64,000 nt of DNA from Verrucomicrobiota bacterium (GCA_020630975.1 JAHDID010000013.1:1-64000), one strand, 5' to 3'. Numbered from the stretch's first letter, positions 8,374-20,631 are shown. Notes: generated by a model not told the origin, from the sequence alone. Numbers and translations: made by a program.

Positions 8374-9294
8374 ATGAAAATTCTCACTCTCATCACCGCT
8401 ACCTTTAGCTTCTATCTAGCCACTGTAGCAGCCAAAGACCAGCCTAAAACCAGCCCCACTGAGCCACATCTACCGACCCAAGAAGATGTGAGCTATGGCC
8501 CTCACCAAAAACAATTGATGAACTTCTGGCGCTACGACTCAGATGAGCCAGTAGGAGTACTACTCGATATCCATGGCGGCGGCTGGATGGGAGGTAAAAA
8601 GATGTCGGGCAAGCGTCCCGGACACTTGCGTGGGCGATACCATCTCGCATCGATCAGCTACCCTTTGGTCAATGAAGGAGCCGTGCAGCCTGCCATGCTA
8701 GACTCAGCCCTGAGGGCCGTGCAATTCCTGCGCTATCAAGCCAAGGAATGGAATATCGATACCAGCCGCATCGTGGTCTCTGGAGGCTCCGCCGGTGGAT
8801 GCTCCAGCCTACTAGTGGCTCTACATGACGATGTGGCCGATCCGGACCATACCGATCCCGTACTACGCCTCTCGTCTCGTGTGGCTGGGGCTCAGGTAGC
8901 GGGCGCACAGACCACTATGAATCCTTTCACCATCAAAGAACGCATCGGTGAGAAGACTTTTGACAACCCTATGCCCTACAAACCATTTGGTGCTGAAACG
9001 ATCCAAGAACTAATGGATAACTGGGAGCAATACCAAGCACTCACCCTCAAATGCTCCCCTATCACCCACCTCAGTGCAGACGATCCTCCACTACACCTTT
9101 TCTACAATGTGAATCGCGAATACCCGACCACCTCTGGAGCCAATGGTATCCACAGTCCGATCTTTGGCGAGATTCTACTAGAGGCTTGTGAAAAAATAGG
9201 CGTGGAGTGCCACCTGCAGTACTGGGAAGACGATCGCCCAAAGCCAAAAGTCGACCGCCAGAGCTTTCTCAAACAACTACTGGAAGGGGAATAG
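8374..9294 (+). CDS. Secreted alpha/beta-hydrolase (esterase, HSL/BD-FAE-like)
   Basis: The start at the ATG at 8374 gives about 306 residues with a clean signal peptide (MKILTLITATFSFYLATVAA). The fold is marked by the oxyanion-hole motif DIHGGGWMGG and the nucleophile elbow VVSGGSAGGCSS (GxSxG), as in acetyl-xylan and carbohydrate esterases of this group. A candidate acid residue is in LSADDPPLHLFYN. The usual C-terminal catalytic His (often in an HGF or HxF context) is not evident, the end reading WEDDRPKPKVDRQ, so activity is uncertain. It is divergent from DUF1552 and convergent with the response regulator gene. Role inferred: deacylation of polysaccharides or small esters outside the cytoplasm. 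Confidence 0.78.
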   Translation: MKILTLITATFSFYLATVAAKDQPKTSPTEPHLPTQEDVSYGPHQKQLMNFWRYDSDEPVGVLLDIHGGGWMGGKKMSGKRPGHLRGRYHLASISYPLVNEGAVQPAMLDSALRAVQFLRYQAKEWNIDTSRIVVSGGSAGGCSSLLVALHDDVADPDHTDPVLRLSSRVAGAQVAGAQTTMNPFTIKERIGEKTFDNPMPYKPFGAETIQELMDNWEQYQALTLKCSPITHLSADDPPLHLFYNVNREYPTTSGANGIHSPIFGEILLEACEKIGVECHLQYWEDDRPKPKVDRQSFLKQLLEGE

Positions 9295-9296
9295 CG

Positions 9297-9330
9297 ATTG
9301 TACCCTATTCAATAAATATTGTACCCTATT
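9297..9330. repeat. Tandem motif ATTGTACCCTATT, two copies 21 bp apart (locus A)
   Basis: ATTGTACCCTATT occurs at 9297-9309 and 9318-9330, a 21-bp period. The pair exactly fills the gap between the convergent stops of the esterase and response regulator genes. Equivalent pairs with the same spacing are at 26602-26635 and, reversed, at 54579-54612. Confidence 0.75.
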
Positions 9331-9995
9331 TAATCTCGCTGCTTTGGCAGTATACCTATACCAAACGCTTTAGCCACGGCGGCTGGAGCGTTTTTAGCAT
9401 CGAGCTTTTCATACACGTGACTGACGTGGGTAATGACAGTCGTCGGGCTGATCCCTAGAGTCTGCGCTATCTCCTTCTGCACTTTCCCCTCGGCTAGCAG
9501 CTCGAGGACCTCCATTTCTCTCGGGGATAATACTTCCGACCTTTCCTTGGGCGATAGCTTGGTACGTAGCGTATCGACTAGGTAGCGAGCCACAGCCGGA
9601 TCGAGCGGCATCCCCCCAGATACCGCAGAGCGAATCGCATCCGATATCTGGCGCACCGTAGACGACTTGAGCAGATAGCCACTCGCACCTGCAGCGATAG
9701 CTCGGATCACATCTGCCTCACTATCGGACTGAGTGAGGATGACGATGCGGGTATCCGGCAGTCTCTCGCGGAATACCCCCAGCGCATCGAGTCCGCTGAT
9801 ACCCGGCAGAGCCAAGTCCAACAACAACACATCGGGACGAGCATCGGCACTCGCCTCAAAACACTCATGCGCCCTCTCAGCCGTGCCAAAGGAACCTAGC
9901 AACTCAAACCCATCATTGCGGCGCAGCGCCAGCTTGATCGTCTCTCGGTACTCGGGGTGATCTTCGACTAGGGTAATTCGAATCTTGGGTTCCAT
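9330..9995 (-). CDS. NarL/FixJ-family response regulator (REC-LuxR HTH)
   Basis: A regulator of about 221 residues. The receiver domain opens IRITLVEDHPEYR, with phospho-acceptor Asp at about residue 60 (DVLLLDLALPGISG) and a conserved Lys region (GYLLKSS). The C-terminal LuxR-type helix-turn-helix is LSPREMEVLELLAEGKVQKE, then IAQTLGISPTTVITHVSHVY. I take the ATG at 9995; an in-frame TTG at 10001 adds two residues. It is 20 nt downstream of the cognate histidine kinase stop on the same strand, so the two form an operon. Possible targets are the divergent promoters on both sides, which share a dyad motif. The last codon overlaps the 21-bp tandem motif. Confidence 0.92.
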   Translation of the reverse strand: MEPKIRITLVEDHPEYRETIKLALRRNDGFELLGSFGTAERAHECFEASADARPDVLLLDLALPGISGLDALGVFRERLPDTRIVILTQSDSEADVIRAIAAGASGYLLKSSTVRQISDAIRSAVSGGMPLDPAVARYLVDTLRTKLSPKERSEVLSPREMEVLELLAEGKVQKEIAQTLGISPTTVITHVSHVYEKLDAKNAPAAVAKAFGIGILPKQRD

Positions 9996-10015
9996 GATCA
10001 ATTGTGATTTCAGTA

Positions 10016-11992
10016 TTAAACAGCCTTTGTCAGGGAGATACAGGCACCTCCAGCCTCACTAGTCTGCGCACAGATCTTTGCCTTCAAAATTTTGGCACGG
10101 CGCTTCAGAGAGGTAGGTACGCGATTGGCCGACGGCAGGCCTTTACCATTGTCACATACCGTCAGGCATAGGTGGCGTCCATCACAAGCCACTGTCGTCT
10201 CAAAGCTGGTCGCTTGGGAATGGCGACTGATATTGACTAGGCATTCTTTATAAAAAAGAAACAGATCGTAACCCACTCTCGAATCGATCCGGTCGATATA
10301 CTCTCCTCCTGTAATCGTATAATCGTGCTCCAGCTCTCCCAGGATACGACGAGCTACCCTGGGAATATCTGTACGCAGCTCAGCATACCCCGCCTGTGCC
10401 TCGAGCATATCGGTACAGCGGCGTACCGCCCGCCCAGAGCGCTCCGTCTCTGAACGAATGCGAGTGTGTAGCTCACTCAGCTCCTCTGTCGAGCGCGCAT
10501 CCTCTGCCAGATCTGTGAGTAGACCTATAGTATGCAAATTTGCCCCCAGCTCATCGTGCAAATCCGCAGCCAGACGCTCTTTGACCTCGGCCATCTGGCG
10601 CAGACGAACAATCCGCTCGACCAATATAGTAATGATGACAACACCGCCCAAAACGACCGCCAACCAGCGCAAACGAGTCAGCGCTATCTTCTGCCGAGCA
10701 TAGCGTACCCCGAGCTCGGCGACGACCAGAGGCCTCTCTGCCTCTAGATCATGCCTCAGAGCCAACTGGCCCAACCACTCTCTATCACTGAGTATATCTC
10801 CGTAAAAGTTTCGCCCATCGGTGAGCGAAGCTAAAGATCGATCCGGATTGTGATGCCCCTCAAAGCTCGCAGTCGCAGCGCTGCCTAGTGATACATTTTT
10901 ACCTACTGAGAATATCTCGACCTCGGAGAAGCCAAAATTTGCCACCATCTGTGACTCTGGCCGACTAAACGGATCCACCGCCGTGAGACGCACGTAGCGG
11001 CAATCAGCCTGCTGAAAGCGTCTCTTAATCACTGGCCCGACTTCAAATATCGAAGTCTTCTCAAAACGATCCAATGTCACCGCATCGGAGAAATCAGCCT
11101 GATTTGCCCCCTCTATCTCAATGACTCGAGGGATAGCAAAGTCAAACCTCACCGCCTGAGGGATACTATCATTCATATCCACACGGTGAAGATGGATAGA
11201 GTCGATAGGCTGGCTTTTGCCTAGATCTAGAGTGATCGCCAAATCCTGATCCGTAACGACATCGCCAATAAAAGCCAAACTGCGGCGACCCGTGGCAGCA
11301 TCCATTTCATAAGGCACAAACCCATCAACCACATTTTCCGGTGCAGTCGTGATCGGATAACTTTCGAGCGGGTCCGCTACCTTCACCTGCGCGCGCAGAG
11401 CCACATTCTCCCCCTGATCAAAGACAAGCACCTCTGAAAGCTTCAGCCGATACCAAGCAGGATTCCATACCGACTGCGATAGCCCGCTGACCTCCAGGCG
11501 CAACCACGAGGCCTGAGTCGGGTCGATATCCAATACCACTGGAGCGATACGAGGCAGCAAGCCATCAGCCTCTGTCGCAGTCGCCACGATCCGTCCATCC
11601 TCATCACCCGCGGTACCCAGACGGATCTGCCAAGCCACAGGAAAACCATCTGCCACCAACCCGAGCTCGGACTCGCGCCAGATCACTGGGACTAGGATGA
11701 TCTGGTCGACCATCCGCTGCTCACCCCAGTTTATCTCCAGCCAATGGGATTGATCAGCAGCCGAGTAGGCCGGTGAGCGATAACCGATCCGCCCCACCCC
11801 ATTGCGCATCGTAAAAGCGGCCAACTGAGCCACATCCTTATCGATCTGCGACTGACGGCGCTCTAGATCAGCAGTGGTTTGCTCGGCGAGAGTAGCTGAA
11901 AGCTCGCCAAGCCCTAAGGTCTGCCTACCCCAAAGAATACCCACGGCGATAGCCGCCACAGCAAAAACCGCTCCTGCCAGTGCTAACTTCAA
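10016..11992 (-). CDS. Membrane histidine kinase, NarX/HisKA_3 type with discoidin-like sensor
   Basis: A 658-residue kinase starting with TTG at 11992; no suitable ATG precedes the N-terminal membrane anchor (residues 4-22). A large extracytoplasmic region of about 415 residues contains at least two carbohydrate-binding-like (F5/8 type C, discoidin-like) segments, judged from W-rich beta patterns such as WLEINWGEQRMVDQI and LAITLDLGKSQPIDSIHLHR. A second membrane segment is at about 441-460. The HisKA_3 motif AADLHDELGANLHTIG has the phospho-His at about 479. The HATPase part shows YKECLVNISRHS and CDNGKGLP. The partner is the LuxR-type regulator directly downstream. A sensor for glycans or surface ligands is a reasonable inference. 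Confidence 0.88.
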   Translation of the reverse strand: MKLALAGAVFAVAAIAVGILWGRQTLGLGELSATLAEQTTADLERRQSQIDKDVAQLAAFTMRNGVGRIGYRSPAYSAADQSHWLEINWGEQRMVDQIILVPVIWRESELGLVADGFPVAWQIRLGTAGDEDGRIVATATEADGLLPRIAPVVLDIDPTQASWLRLEVSGLSQSVWNPAWYRLKLSEVLVFDQGENVALRAQVKVADPLESYPITTAPENVVDGFVPYEMDAATGRRSLAFIGDVVTDQDLAITLDLGKSQPIDSIHLHRVDMNDSIPQAVRFDFAIPRVIEIEGANQADFSDAVTLDRFEKTSIFEVGPVIKRRFQQADCRYVRLTAVDPFSRPESQMVANFGFSEVEIFSVGKNVSLGSAATASFEGHHNPDRSLASLTDGRNFYGDILSDREWLGQLALRHDLEAERPLVVAELGVRYARQKIALTRLRWLAVVLGGVVIITILVERIVRLRQMAEVKERLAADLHDELGANLHTIGLLTDLAEDARSTEELSELHTRIRSETERSGRAVRRCTDMLEAQAGYAELRTDIPRVARRILGELEHDYTITGGEYIDRIDSRVGYDLFLFYKECLVNISRHSQATSFETTVACDGRHLCLTVCDNGKGLPSANRVPTSLKRRAKILKAKICAQTSEAGGACISLTKAV

Positions 11993-12038
11993 CCGGAGAA
12001 AGTAACCGCTTTCTCACTTTTCGCCAACTCGGCTCACC

Positions 12039-12056
12039 TCCTAGAAAATGAGGATA
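12039..12056. promoter_or_regulatory. Second copy of the TCCTAGAAAATGAGGATA motif
   Basis: This 18-bp sequence is identical to 8302-8319 and keeps the TCCT-N8-AGGA dyad. It lies in the divergent gap between the histidine kinase start (47 bp away) and the giant surface protein start (about 144 bp away). It is a candidate shared operator, possibly for the neighbouring response regulator. Confidence 0.5.
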
Positions 12057-12199
12057 TTCCCTCACTTTCCTCAGCGTATTGAGCGAACCACCTTGCCTAG
12101 GGCTTTCCTGCTCCCAGCTCTTTTACCTCCAGCCAGGTGGAAAAGATGCCCTCTACTCCACCTTATTCATTCCAACACCCAGCGACCTAACCAACACAC

Positions 12200-15100
12200 A
12201 TGAAACGCCTTCTGAAAAAGCACTCCGACTCGGAAGAGTCCAGCGGCAGCCAAAACACCACCGATCGCGACTACCTCGCCGAGGCACTGGAGCAACGAGT
12301 ACTATACTCAGCAGCGCCTGTGGAGATCCCCACCCAGACTGAAGATGTCACCACGGCTATCGAAAACCCTGGCTTTGAGGGACTTGAAGGTTTTTCCAGC
12401 ACCGACCCATCTGGGATTCAGACTGATTTCGGCATCGTGCCAGGTCAGGCGACCTATCGCACCGATCTCTCGGCCGACGCACTCATGCCGATCGTCGAGG
12501 TGGCCATGGCCGACTGGCAAGAGAGCGGGCTCAGCGCTCAGCAGCTAGCTGCACTGGATGAGGTAAACATCGAGATAGCCGATCTCGAGGGTGGCATACT
12601 CGGCTATGCCGAGGGCACCCGCATCGTGCTGGATCTCGATGCGGCTGGCGAGGGCTGGTTTGTCGATGCCACGCCTATGGATGATTCGGAGTTCACTGGC
12701 TCGACCTTGGGCGAGGTAGAGGGTATCGATCTACTCAGCGTGATGCGCCACGAGCTGGGCCACGTACTTGGTCTGCAGGATGTCTATGACTCGGTCGAGC
12801 AGACCGATGTGATGTATGGTGTGTTCACCGAGGGCGAGCGACGCTGGATCGACGCTGGCCAGGCCGAGGGTGCCGTGGCTGGGAGTCTGGAGGGGGTGCA
12901 CTATGCGACCTACTACTGGGATAGCAATAATGCCACTGCAGGCTTTGGAACAGCGAGCGGCACCTGGGGAAATCCTACGCTCAATCAATTCACTAGTGAT
13001 AGCACCGGCAGCTCAACTACTGAGGCGAGTCTCGTCACGACCAATGATGACAACATCTTTTTCGGTACAGTGACCACTGGGCTCGCAACCGGCACGGTGA
13101 CAGTGGCCGCTGGCGGAGTCGATGCTAGCAGCCTATACTTTGGTAATAACTCAGGAGATATCACCATCACGGGTGGACCGATCAATCTCAATACAGGCAC
13201 AGCTAATATTCGCGCCGAGGATGGGACAACGGTCTCCAATACCCACACTATCAATAGTGATATCTCCAAGACCGATGGTGGAACTCTACGCTTTGGCACC
13301 CAAGTCACCCCCAACGAGACTTACATCATAAATGGAGTGATCAGTGGCAATTTTAGCCTCGATGGGCGGATGAGAAATGGTGACGGTGTACTCACTCTAA
13401 ATGGCCTGAACACCTTCACCGGCAATGTTGGCCTCGTCACAGGCCAGTATAATGTAAACACACTCGCAGATACCGGCTCGGCATCGTCGCTAGGTGCGGG
13501 CAGTACGATCAGCATGGGCGGTGGTGGTGGCCAGCAGCCACGTCTGGTCTACATAGGCACGGGTGAAAGCTCGACTGATCGGACCATCCGATTCAATGCC
13601 ACCACTAGCGGCATCATCGCTCAGGATGGAGCAGTCGACTTCTCTGGTACACTAGAGGCCGCTAGCGGCAGCCGTAATATCGCCCTCTCAGGCACCGCCG
13701 AAACAGGCACCAACACAGTGTCAGGCAGTCTAGTAGATGGCGGCGGCACTCTCAGGGTCGAGGTGCAAAATTTCGGAGCGTCCGGAGTCACAGGAGAGGC
13801 TGCGTACTGGATCTTTTCAGGAGCAAATACCTACACGGGTAGCACCAGGATTTTCGATAGTAGCACATTACAGCTAGGCGATGGCGGCACCACTGGCTCG
13901 CTATCGACTAGCAGCAGTATCGATATCGCAGCGGGATCGTTTTTCATCATCAACCAGAGCGATACCGTATCGCAGGGCACCGACTTTAGCGAGACCATCA
14001 CTGGCGATGGCGACATCGTCATGAATGGCTCCGGAACGCTGGAGCTACGCATCGGATCCGGCCATGCGGGAGAAACTGTGGTCAATAGCGGCACATTGAG
14101 ACTGGTCAATACCAGCGATCTCGCCGGTATGACTAGCGATGATTTCTTTATCAACAATGGCTCGACACTCGAAATCGAATCATCAGTAGGTGGAGCTAAC
14201 CGCTCGACTCTGCTAAATGATTCGATCTTCACCTTCGGTAATAGCGGAGGCGGGACGATCAACTTCCTCAGCGGCAATCACCTCGCCCAGACAGGTGCCT
14301 CTGAGACGGCTCGGTTTATCACCACAGGAGGTTCCCAAAACACCATCACTAACTCAGGCGGATTCATCAATCCTCAGGGTGGAGCCAATGTCGTTACCTT
14401 TGAAGTGGCAGACGGCAGTGACGATGTCGATCTACAGGTCGACGTGACCATCACGAATGGCACCTACCACAAAGAAGGCGATGGTACGCTATCGATCACC
14501 AGTAATAGTTCGATAGGTAATACAGGCTCTATCGACATCGATGGCGGCACATTCGAGATAGGCGGATCTGCATCGCTACGGTCGACCGATCAGGCAGGCG
14601 GATCTGGTATCATCTCCACAGCGATCACTAATGACGGTGCATTCAAACACAATAGCACAGCTAATCAGACCGTAACGGGTGTCATAAGTGGCACTGGCGA
14701 CTTGATTAAAGCCAACACTGGCACACTTATTTTAACAGCCAACAATAGTTTTTCTGGCGATGTTGAAATCACAGGTGGCACGATACAGATGGACCACCAA
14801 AATGCTTTGGGTCCATTGAACGGTAGCCGCTCAATCACCCTGACAGGTGACAGTGTCCTAGACGTGACTGCCACCGCGGGAGTCATTCGCCTAGGCGGGG
14901 CTACTGTCAATGTGGGTGCAGACTCCGAACTGACCGGGCGTTTTTGGGATCTAAACAACGCAACCCTAAACTTCGAAGATGGTGCTAAGGCGACCATGAA
15001 CAACTGGGAGCACAAGGGAACGAACGAATTTAATTTCACACTTGGTGCCTCTGGTTTCACCCCTCTGACTCCAGCTAATCTGAATTCTAATGGCGCGGTA

Positions 15101-18100
15101 TCTACGACTTACAATGTCGATATGGCAAACTACACTGGCGGTGCGCAGACTATTACGCTGGTTGACTTTGGGGCTGACAGTACGGGGCTGACCAATGCTA
15201 CGTTTACAGGCGGCGGTCAGTTCGATCTCAATGTGAATAACATCCCTTCAGGGTTCGCCGGCGAACTGCAGTGGAACGAAACGACTAAAGCCATAGAATT
15301 GGTCGTGACAGTGGCTGTAAACCAGCACCCTGTGATCACTAGTGGAGCCCAAACCGGTGCCATCACTGAATCCGCTGACGCAGCTCCGGCGGCGGATAGC
15401 GATCCAACGGACGCCACAGGCACGATCACCTTCACCGATAGCGACTCTACGACCCACTCTGCTACTGTCATCAGCTCTAGCGTGACCAATAGTTCGATTT
15501 CGCTCACTGCAGATCAGTCAGCTACACTATTGGACAATTTAGCTGTCACCACAGGCGCCAACCAAACGGATTGGACCTATAGCGCTACTAATGCAGCAAT
15601 CGATTTCCTATCACAGGGAGATACAGTCGAAGTGACTCACACAGTTGCGATTTTTGACACACCAGCGACTGTCGGCACTGGCAGCTCGCTAGCGGGTGCC
15701 ACCATTTCCGATGGTGCAGGCGAGAGGCTCAATATTGATCGGGTAAACTCGATGGAACTCGGGGCGGGCACATATGTCGTGCCTAGCATTTCCTTTAATG
15801 CAGAGAGCAATGGCGCAGGCACGATCCGCCCTTTTCTCGTTCAAGATATAGGTGGCGGAAATTATCAAACTATTTGGGTCGGTGATGCCATTGATGCGGT
15901 CGAAGGCCCACAAACCTACAATTACCCTGACCAAGTGTTCACTCTCACTTCCGCAGCCACTGTGTATTCGGGTGTGTACCAGGACGGCGTCGATAAAATC
16001 AGGTTAGCCAATGGGGTCGGGACATCGGCTCACGATGCCAGCTCGGTGACACAGCCGACCGCAGCAGGGCAAACCATTTCCGGTATCAGTCATAGCGGCC
16101 TCTCGCGGACCTATGCATTTGGTGTCGAAGTCGCGGCGGCAGCACTGGACGATGTGGTCGTCTCGATAACGGGTACTAACGACGCACCCGAAATCACTAC
16201 CAGCGGCTCTGACACTAGCGGAGCCATCACAGAAGACGCCGCCGATCCCACTTTGACCGATAGCGGCACTATCGCCTTCAGCGATGTCGATACTGGCGAC
16301 AGCCATACTGCCTCGGTAGCCTTTACCTCATCGACGCACGGTGGTGGCCAACTCGGTAGCATGACCACATCGATCGTGGTCGACACTACTACCGATCTCA
16401 TCACCAATGGTAGCTTCGAGAGTAACAACGCAACACTAGGCAGCGGCTGGACTGGTAATACCAATGAACTCGGAGCCAACCCAGAAGACGCAAGCTCAGC
16501 CACCGTGGATAACTGGTTGAGAACATCGCGCGCTTGGCTGTATGGCAATCGTGGTGGCGCTAATGAGGCGAACTTTTCTGATGGTGATTGGGCCGTGTCC
16601 GTAGATGCGAGATCTGATGTCAGTGGTATCGATGTGCTCGCACAGACCGGCATCTCTCTCGAGGCAGGCACCACCTATACATTGAGCTTTGATATGTGGG
16701 GACTAGGAGCGCCTGCTACCTCGGGACTAGACGTTCGCTTGACTAGAGACTTCGGTGCCGATAGCAACGCCCTCGACCCTACAGCAGGATCGGGCATTAC
16801 TTTGATCGATGAGAAATCCACCGTGGGGAATGATGGGAACTTCGAAACGGTCACCTTCACCTTCACCGCAGGGACCACGGATGCCAACTACGCGCTACAG
16901 TTCTTCATGGATGACACGCTGGTGAATAACAATCACGCGTACATCGACAACGTAAGGCTAAATCCCGCCTCGGTGGAGTGGAACTACCAGGTAAACAATT
17001 CGGCCGTCCAGTTCCTAGCCGAAAATGAGACAATCGTCGAGACCTACACCGTGACCTTATCCGACGATGCGGCCCCAGCCGGGCAAACCACTCAGAATGT
17101 GACGGTAACGATTACCGGGCAAAACGATGCTCCAGAATTCATACCCACTGTCACCCTGAGCAATCCGGTTTTAGAGTCGGGTGGGCAATTTGGCTCCGGT
17201 GGCGTTGGTTCTACATTGAATGATCCATTCGACTATGATCCGACCAACCCAACAGCTACTAGCCCTGACCAGGCATTTGACGCCAGCGGCCAAACCAATG
17301 GACACGCGGCTAGCAGCGCTAGTGGTGATGATTTAGTGATCCTGTATGATGTATCGCCAGTCGCCGTTACCGCTACGAATGAGTTTGTCGTCGATCTCTG
17401 GGGTCGCGACGATGTTCGGCTAAACGAGGACAACGACATCGATATTCAATTCCTAGATGGTGATGGAAATGTTCTAGGCCAAGTGGTTGGCGCGGCGATA
17501 CCAGATAGTTCTCAATATCTGAGGGTTTCCAGTAATGGAGTCGTCCCAGTGGGCTCTGTTATCGAGGGGTTACGTTTCATCGGTCACGAAACAGGTGGCA
17601 GAGCCAACAATGATATGACTCTAATCGAGATCCGTGCCGCCGTGATCAATGGCCCGGCTGCGATTGCCCTGACAGAGAGCACTGACACCAGTGTGATCAG
17701 CGATTCTCTATCACTCAATTTCTATGATGTCGATCTATCCGATACCGGCCACACCAGCACCGTGACAGCGGCTTCCACTAGTGGCACCACCACCGGACTA
17801 GCCCTAGACAGCACCGCTCTCATCGGCCTAGTCACAGTCGACTCCACTAGCAAGGCCAGCGGGTCCGATAGTGGCTCCACGGCGGTCACGTTCTCGGCAG
17901 CTTCTACAGCATTTGATTACCTCGCTGCTGGAGAGACGATCACCATCACCTACACCCTACAGGTGGACGATGGCGATGGCGGCACCGATACGACCACCTT
18001 CGATGTGGTCATCACTGGTACTAACGATGACCCGACTATCACTTCCGGATCGACCACAGCCACAGGCGCCATCACTGAGGATGCGACCACACCAAATCTG

Positions 18101-20587
18101 TCCGCCACTGGCACCATCGCATTCAATGATGTCGACCTGACTGATGTCCACCTAGCGACTAGTGTGCCCGCGATCGGCAATACCCTAGGCGGCACCCTAT
18201 CTCTAGGTGCCGTGAGCGATAGTGCTACTACTGCACCTGGCACCGTGGGCTGGACCTACACCGTGCCTAATAGTGCTGTGCAATATCTAGCTGCTGGCCA
18301 GACAGTAACCGAGACTTTCACCGTGACGATAGACGACCAGAATGGCGGCACGGTCGATCAGGTCGTAACCATCACCATCACCGGGTCTAACGATGCACCG
18401 ACCATCGTCACCACTACAGATGTGGCAGGAGCCGTGACCGAAAATACTTCAGCCGGTGGCACCCAAACCGACTCAGGTTCTTTCACCATAGCAGATGTCG
18501 ACCTGACGGATATTCAGACAGTAGCGATAACAGGCACACCGACCACCACTCGCGATGGCGGTAGCGGAGCCCTGCTCGGCTCTCTAGTGCCGACAGTGTC
18601 GAACAATACAACCAGCGACGGTGCAGGTCAGATTGATTGGACTTTCTCAGTAGCCAATGCCGATATCGAGTTCCTCAGCGCAGGGCAGATCATCACCCAG
18701 ACCTATACCGTACGAGTCGACGATCAGCAGGGTGGCACAGTCGACCAAGTCGTGACTATCACCATCACCGGCACAGTCGACGCACCGACCATCGTCACCA
18801 CCACAGATGTGGCCGGTGCTGTCACCGAGATAGCTGAGGGCGCTGCAGGCGAAGGTACCACTACCCATACCGATACAGGCTCCTTCACCATTGCCGATGT
18901 CGACCTAGCCGATGTACAGACCGTAGCTGTAGTAGGCACACCTACGACCACACGGAGCGGTGGTAGTGGCGCACTAGTCGGTAGCCTGGTGCCAACGGTA
19001 TCCAATAACACCACCGGCGACGGCGCAGGTCAGATCGATTGGACCTTTTCCGTATCCGATGCGGCGATCGAGTTTCTCAATGCCGGCGAGACCATCACTC
19101 AGACCTACACCGTGCGGGTAGACGATGGCCAGGGTGGCACAGTCGACCAAGTCGTGACTATCACCCTGACAGGCACCAATGATGCCCCCACCATCACCGG
19201 CGACCTCGCCTCTTCTATTACAGGGCAAGGTTCTTCAGTCACCATCGCCGCAGCTGATCTCGGCTATAGCGATCTCGACGCTAGCGATGTGGTGACATTC
19301 CAGGTGACCAACCTAGTCAACGGTAGCGTGCAAGTGAATGGCGTAGATGCCACTAGCTTCACCCCAGCCGATCTCGCGGGCGGGCTAGTTACCTTCCTGC
19401 ACGATGGGTCAAATACCCTATCTGCTGCATTCGACATCGCAGTCGAGGATGGCGATGAAGATGGCTCCACTCCTACTAGCCAGACTTTCACACTGAGCGT
19501 GCTGGATGCAGCCGATCCCAATGTGACCTCCATCACCCGCAGCGCACCTACCCCAGAATTGACCGATAGTGACAGCCTAGTCTTCCAAGTCAGCTTCGAC
19601 GAGCCGGTGACCAATGTGACCGCCGACGATTTTGTGATCTCAGGCGGCACCACAGCTACCATTACTGATATCACTGAGACTTCGCCTGGCTCAGGCATCT
19701 ACCTAGTCACCGTGAGTGGTGGCGATCTTGCAGACTTCGAGGGTACAGTCGGCCTGAGTATCGCAGCGACCAATGACATCGCAGATCTATCGAGTCGCAG
19801 CCTGTCGGCCACACCTCCAGCTACGATAGAAAGCTACACCCTAGACAATGTCGGCCCCGCTCCGACTATCTCTGGCCCAGCGACTGGCTCTACCGAGGAG
19901 GCACTCACTCTCACGATTTCCTTTAGCGAGCCAGTCACCGGCTTTGGTATCGATGACTTGGTAGTGACCAATGGCACCGCCAGCGCCTTAGTCGACAATG
20001 GCGACGGCACCTACACCGTATTGGTTCTACCTACAGACGAAGGTCCATTGACTGTCGACATCGCCACTGGTGCTGCCAATTCGGCTTTGGGCCTACAGCA
20101 GGCTACACTCGCCGCATCTAGCTACACTGCAGAGATCACAGCTGACAATGCCGACGGTATATCCGGTATTTTCGACAGCATCAATTTCCAGATCGCTGGC
20201 ATCGAGTTTGGCATGCGCCCTGAGCCACCTGCAGAGGAAGACGCGAGCCCAGTCTCGTTTCAGCCATTCCTAGTCGGGCGCGATGTCGCGGAGAATACAC
20301 CCGCACATTTCGCCGTATCGTTTGGCCAAGAGCGCAGCTCCTTCATCATCCCTACGGATCGAGACGGCAGTTGGCGTCTCACAGTAGAGGAGATCTTCGC
20401 TCATTCTGACCTGCGAGTGGCAGATGATCTAACCTACTACGATGGCCTATCTATCATCATCGATTGGCTTGATGCCAAAGGCGTCGGTAGGTCCGTGCTT
20501 ATCGAGATCAATATGGACTTCACCGACGGAGCCAGCTCTCCAGCTAGCGCACCTCAAATCATCGCTCGAGTACTGGGCGCCGTCTAA
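12200..20587 (+). CDS. Giant LEPR-XLL surface protein with matrixin-like and adhesin repeats
   Basis: A 2795-residue protein. The N-terminus carries a LEPR-XLL-type motif ([15 protein letters not shown], ~26-40), known in PVC surface proteins. A metzincin-like site [11 protein letters not shown] (~184-194) is followed by a Met-turn-like DVMYGVF; the third ligand would be Asp instead of His. Residues ~230-1080 are Gly/Thr/Ser/Asn-rich beta-solenoid repeats of the autotransporter-associated type ([20 protein letters not shown]). From ~1090 to ~2400 there are many VCBS/cadherin-like repeats with endings such as [15 protein letters not shown]. Two adjacent ~130-residue units share [11 protein letters not shown] and are also close at DNA level. 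Near the end are Ig-like segments ([19 protein letters not shown]). No PEP-CTERM or LPXTG sorting signal was seen. Likely a secreted adhesin or matrix protein. GC-rich hairpin follows the stop. Confidence 0.85.
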   Translation: MKRLLKKHSDSEESSGSQNTTDRDYLAEALEQRVLYSAAPVEIPTQTEDVTTAIENPGFEGLEGFSSTDPSGIQTDFGIVPGQATYRTDLSADALMPIVEVAMADWQESGLSAQQLAALDEVNIEIADLEGGILGYAEGTRIVLDLDAAGEGWFVDATPMDDSEFTGSTLGEVEGIDLLSVMRHELGHVLGLQDVYDSVEQTDVMYGVFTEGERRWIDAGQAEGAVAGSLEGVHYATYYWDSNNATAGFGTASGTWGNPTLNQFTSDSTGSSTTEASLVTTNDDNIFFGTVTTGLATGTVTVAAGGVDASSLYFGNNSGDITITGGPINLNTGTANIRAEDGTTVSNTHTINSDISKTDGGTLRFGTQVTPNETYIINGVISGNFSLDGRMRNGDGVLTLNGLNTFTGNVGLVTGQYNVNTLADTGSASSLGAGSTISMGGGGGQQPRLVYIGTGESSTDRTIRFNATTSGIIAQDGAVDFSGTLEAASGSRNIALSGTAETGTNTVSGSLVDGGGTLRVEVQNFGASGVTGEAAYWIFSGANTYTGSTRIFDSSTLQLGDGGTTGSLSTSSSIDIAAGSFFIINQSDTVSQGTDFSETITGDGDIVMNGSGTLELRIGSGHAGETVVNSGTLRLVNTSDLAGMTSDDFFINNGSTLEIESSVGGANRSTLLNDSIFTFGNSGGGTINFLSGNHLAQTGASETARFITTGGSQNTITNSGGFINPQGGANVVTFEVADGSDDVDLQVDVTITNGTYHKEGDGTLSITSNSSIGNTGSIDIDGGTFEIGGSASLRSTDQAGGSGIISTAITNDGAFKHNSTANQTVTGVISGTGDLIKANTGTLILTANNSFSGDVEITGGTIQMDHQNALGPLNGSRSITLTGDSVLDVTATAGVIRLGGATVNVGADSELTGRFWDLNNATLNFEDGAKATMNNWEHKGTNEFNFTLGASGFTPLTPANLNSNGAVSTTYNVDMANYTGGAQTITLVDFGADSTGLTNATFTGGGQFDLNVNNIPSGFAGELQWNETTKAIELVVTVAVNQHPVITSGAQTGAITESADAAPAADSDPTDATGTITFTDSDSTTHSATVISSSVTNSSISLTADQSATLLDNLAVTTGANQTDWTYSATNAAIDFLSQGDTVEVTHTVAIFDTPATVGTGSSLAGATISDGAGERLNIDRVNSMELGAGTYVVPSISFNAESNGAGTIRPFLVQDIGGGNYQTIWVGDAIDAVEGPQTYNYPDQVFTLTSAATVYSGVYQDGVDKIRLANGVGTSAHDASSVTQPTAAGQTISGISHSGLSRTYAFGVEVAAAALDDVVVSITGTNDAPEITTSGSDTSGAITEDAADPTLTDSGTIAFSDVDTGDSHTASVAFTSSTHGGGQLGSMTTSIVVDTTTDLITNGSFESNNATLGSGWTGNTNELGANPEDASSATVDNWLRTSRAWLYGNRGGANEANFSDGDWAVSVDARSDVSGIDVLAQTGISLEAGTTYTLSFDMWGLGAPATSGLDVRLTRDFGADSNALDPTAGSGITLIDEKSTVGNDGNFETVTFTFTAGTTDANYALQFFMDDTLVNNNHAYIDNVRLNPASVEWNYQVNNSAVQFLAENETIVETYTVTLSDDAAPAGQTTQNVTVTITGQNDAPEFIPTVTLSNPVLESGGQFGSGGVGSTLNDPFDYDPTNPTATSPDQAFDASGQTNGHAASSASGDDLVILYDVSPVAVTATNEFVVDLWGRDDVRLNEDNDIDIQFLDGDGNVLGQVVGAAIPDSSQYLRVSSNGVVPVGSVIEGLRFIGHETGGRANNDMTLIEIRAAVINGPAAIALTESTDTSVISDSLSLNFYDVDLSDTGHTSTVTAASTSGTTTGLALDSTALIGLVTVDSTSKASGSDSGSTAVTFSAASTAFDYLAAGETITITYTLQVDDGDGGTDTTTFDVVITGTNDDPTITSGSTTATGAITEDATTPNLSATGTIAFNDVDLTDVHLATSVPAIGNTLGGTLSLGAVSDSATTAPGTVGWTYTVPNSAVQYLAAGQTVTETFTVTIDDQNGGTVDQVVTITITGSNDAPTIVTTTDVAGAVTENTSAGGTQTDSGSFTIADVDLTDIQTVAITGTPTTTRDGGSGALLGSLVPTVSNNTTSDGAGQIDWTFSVANADIEFLSAGQIITQTYTVRVDDQQGGTVDQVVTITITGTVDAPTIVTTTDVAGAVTEIAEGAAGEGTTTHTDTGSFTIADVDLADVQTVAVVGTPTTTRSGGSGALVGSLVPTVSNNTTGDGAGQIDWTFSVSDAAIEFLNAGETITQTYTVRVDDGQGGTVDQVVTITLTGTNDAPTITGDLASSITGQGSSVTIAAADLGYSDLDASDVVTFQVTNLVNGSVQVNGVDATSFTPADLAGGLVTFLHDGSNTLSAAFDIAVEDGDEDGSTPTSQTFTLSVLDAADPNVTSITRSAPTPELTDSDSLVFQVSFDEPVTNVTADDFVISGGTTATITDITETSPGSGIYLVTVSGGDLADFEGTVGLSIAATNDIADLSSRSLSATPPATIESYTLDNVGPAPTISGPATGSTEEALTLTISFSEPVTGFGIDDLVVTNGTASALVDNGDGTYTVLVLPTDEGPLTVDIATGAANSALGLQQATLAASSYTAEITADNADGISGIFDSINFQIAGIEFGMRPEPPAEEDASPVSFQPFLVGRDVAENTPAHFAVSFGQERSSFIIPTDRDGSWRLTVEEIFAHSDLRVADDLTYYDGLSIIIDWLDAKGVGRSVLIEINMDFTDGASSPASAPQIIARVLGAV

Positions 20588-20631
20588 CTTTCCGCAAGAA
20601 CCGCGCTCTCACGCGCGAGCCCATCCCCTCT

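Noticed and set aside
12985-19698. Many antisense ORFs of 70-190 residues under the giant surface protein gene
   Set aside because: Low-complexity Val/Ser/Pro compositions arise from the repetitive sense codons; no start signals or family motifs.
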